The translations under genes and the position numbers were made by a program. A DNA stretch of 17,880 bases, taken from the NCBI GenBank assembly GCA_023425455.1, contig JAFACP010000090.1, forward strand, positions 1 through 17,880. Reading direction: 5' to 3'. Positions within the stretch are counted from its first letter, which is position 1. The number at the start of each line of letters is the position of its first letter. Below, piece after piece: positions 17,396 to 17,880 of this stretch. Under the pieces are notes generated by a model. That model searched no databases, was not told the DNA's origin, and saw only the letters and a list, made by a program, of their open reading frames with translations. The DNA is from Pseudomonadota bacterium (lineage in GTDB: Bacteria > Pseudomonadota > Gammaproteobacteria > Enterobacterales > Enterobacteriaceae).

Positions 17396-17441
17396 TCCTC
17401 TCCGCAGGGAGAGGATTCAGGTGGCACGCTGGTCCGCCTGA
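17396..17441. repeat. Two adjacent hairpins in the hrpB-mrcB gap, possible degenerate enterobacterial repeat
   Basis: A perfect 8-bp stem TCCTCTCC/GGAGAGGA (17396-17403, 17408-17415) is followed at once by a second stem TCAGGTGG/CCGCCTGA (17417-17424, 17434-17441; one G-U pair). On the minus strand the stretch resembles the dispersed enterobacterial intergenic sequence of the form CACCCTAACCCTCTCCC...GGGAGAGGGGAAAAT. It lies just after hrpB and lacks a U-tract on that strand, so it is not a standard terminator. Confidence 0.5.
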
Positions 17442-17452
17442 GGTGTTATGAC

Positions 17453-17880
17453 TTATGAATACTTTTTGGTGCGCCTTGTCGGCGCGGTATGAGCGGGATC
17501 GTCCGGCCATACGTGTTTGGGATAACGCCCCTTCATCTCTTTTTGCACCTCGCGATAACTTCCCGCCCAGAAGGCGCTCAGGTCACGGGTGATCTGCAGC
17601 GGGCGGTGCGCCGGAGACAGCAGCTCAAGCACTAAAGGAACCCGCCCTTCGGCAATCGCAGGCGTCGTCGCTTCGCCAAACATCTCCTGCATCCGTACCG
17701 CCAGCGCCGGAGGATTATCCTCATGATAGCGAATGGCGATCCGGCTTCCGGTTGGCACAGTGTAATGCCCAGGCAGTTCACTATCCAGACGTCGACGTAA
17801 TGACCAGTCGAGTAAATTCTGTAACGCCGCTTTAATATCAAGCGCTTTCAGCGCCCGCAGCGAGTGTACGCCGGTCATTT
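17453..17880 (-). CDS. hrpB: ATP-dependent helicase HrpB, C-terminal part (5' end beyond window)
   Basis: Only the last 142 codons are present; the frame stays open to the right edge, so the gene continues beyond it. The segments LELLSPAHRPLQITRDL, SYREVQKEMKGRYPKHVWPD and the tail RRTKKYS are the conserved end of HrpB, a DEAH-box superfamily 2 helicase-like protein. The helicase motifs themselves lie outside the window and cannot be checked. The biological role of HrpB in E. coli is poorly defined. It precedes mrcB on the same strand with a 150-bp gap full of hairpins, as in E. coli gene order. Confidence 0.93.
   Translation of the reverse strand, partial: MTGVHSLRALKALDIKAALQNLLDWSLRRRLDSELPGHYTVPTGSRIAIRYHEDNPPALAVRMQEMFGEATTPAIAEGRVPLVLELLSPAHRPLQITRDLSAFWAGSYREVQKEMKGRYPKHVWPDDPAHTAPTRRTKKYS

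Noticed and set aside
1..17880. Mobile element, prophage, CRISPR, tRNA, rRNA or defence system
   Set aside because: I saw no transposase, integrase, regular spaced repeats, tRNA cloverleaf or rRNA segment, and all coding space is filled by core genes in the known E. coli order.

Overview
The window looks like ordinary chromosomal core DNA from an Enterobacteriaceae bacterium in the Enterobacter/Lelliottia/Citrobacter range. Every gene is recognisable, and order and orientation match the Escherichia coli hrpB-mrcB-fhuACDB-hemL-clcA-erpA-yadS-btuF-mtnN-dgt-degP block, read here in reverse. Protein lengths and catalytic residues agree closely with E. coli, but divergence (a longer DegP linker, a different FhuA) suggests another genus. 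Genus is not decided by what I can see.

Layout from left to right. degP (minus, C-terminus cut by the window edge) lies behind a sigma-E-type promoter. dgt (minus) is divergent from mtnN (plus). mtnN overlaps btuF and is followed closely by yadS, a probable three-gene run ending in a strong bidirectional terminator. erpA (minus) converges on that terminator from its own promoter, which overlaps the 3' end of clcA (minus). hemL (plus) is divergent from clcA and ends in a hairpin shared with the converging fhu operon. fhuA-fhuC-fhuD-fhuB (all minus) form the hydroxamate-siderophore uptake operon, with a Fur-box-like promoter in front of fhuA, a terminator-like hairpin between fhuA and fhuC, and overlapping ends for C/D and D/B. 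mrcB (PBP1B, minus) has its own terminator. The 3' end of hrpB (minus) is cut by the right edge, after a 150-bp gap full of hairpins.

Working together: FhuA (outer membrane, TonB-driven), FhuD (periplasm) and FhuB/FhuC (inner-membrane ABC importer) import ferrichrome-type ferric hydroxamates. ErpA (Fe-S delivery) and HemL (tetrapyrrole precursor) are iron- and cofactor-linked neighbours. MtnN recycles S-adenosylmethionine by-products and BtuF captures vitamin B12, a cofactor for methionine regeneration. DegP and PBP1B serve the cell envelope, Dgt hydrolyses dGTP, ClcA exchanges chloride for protons, and YadS is a TRIC/UPF0126 membrane protein.

No mobile element, CRISPR array, tRNA, rRNA or prophage gene was seen, and no gap between genes exceeds about 235 bp. 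I found no unknown system. The points most worth checking are a divergent FhuA with a shortened, cysteine-free gating loop in locally AT-rich DNA, the terminator-like hairpin inside the fhu operon, paired direct repeats upstream of fhuA, a stem-loop at the predicted start of the erpA mRNA, and stacked hairpins between hrpB and mrcB.
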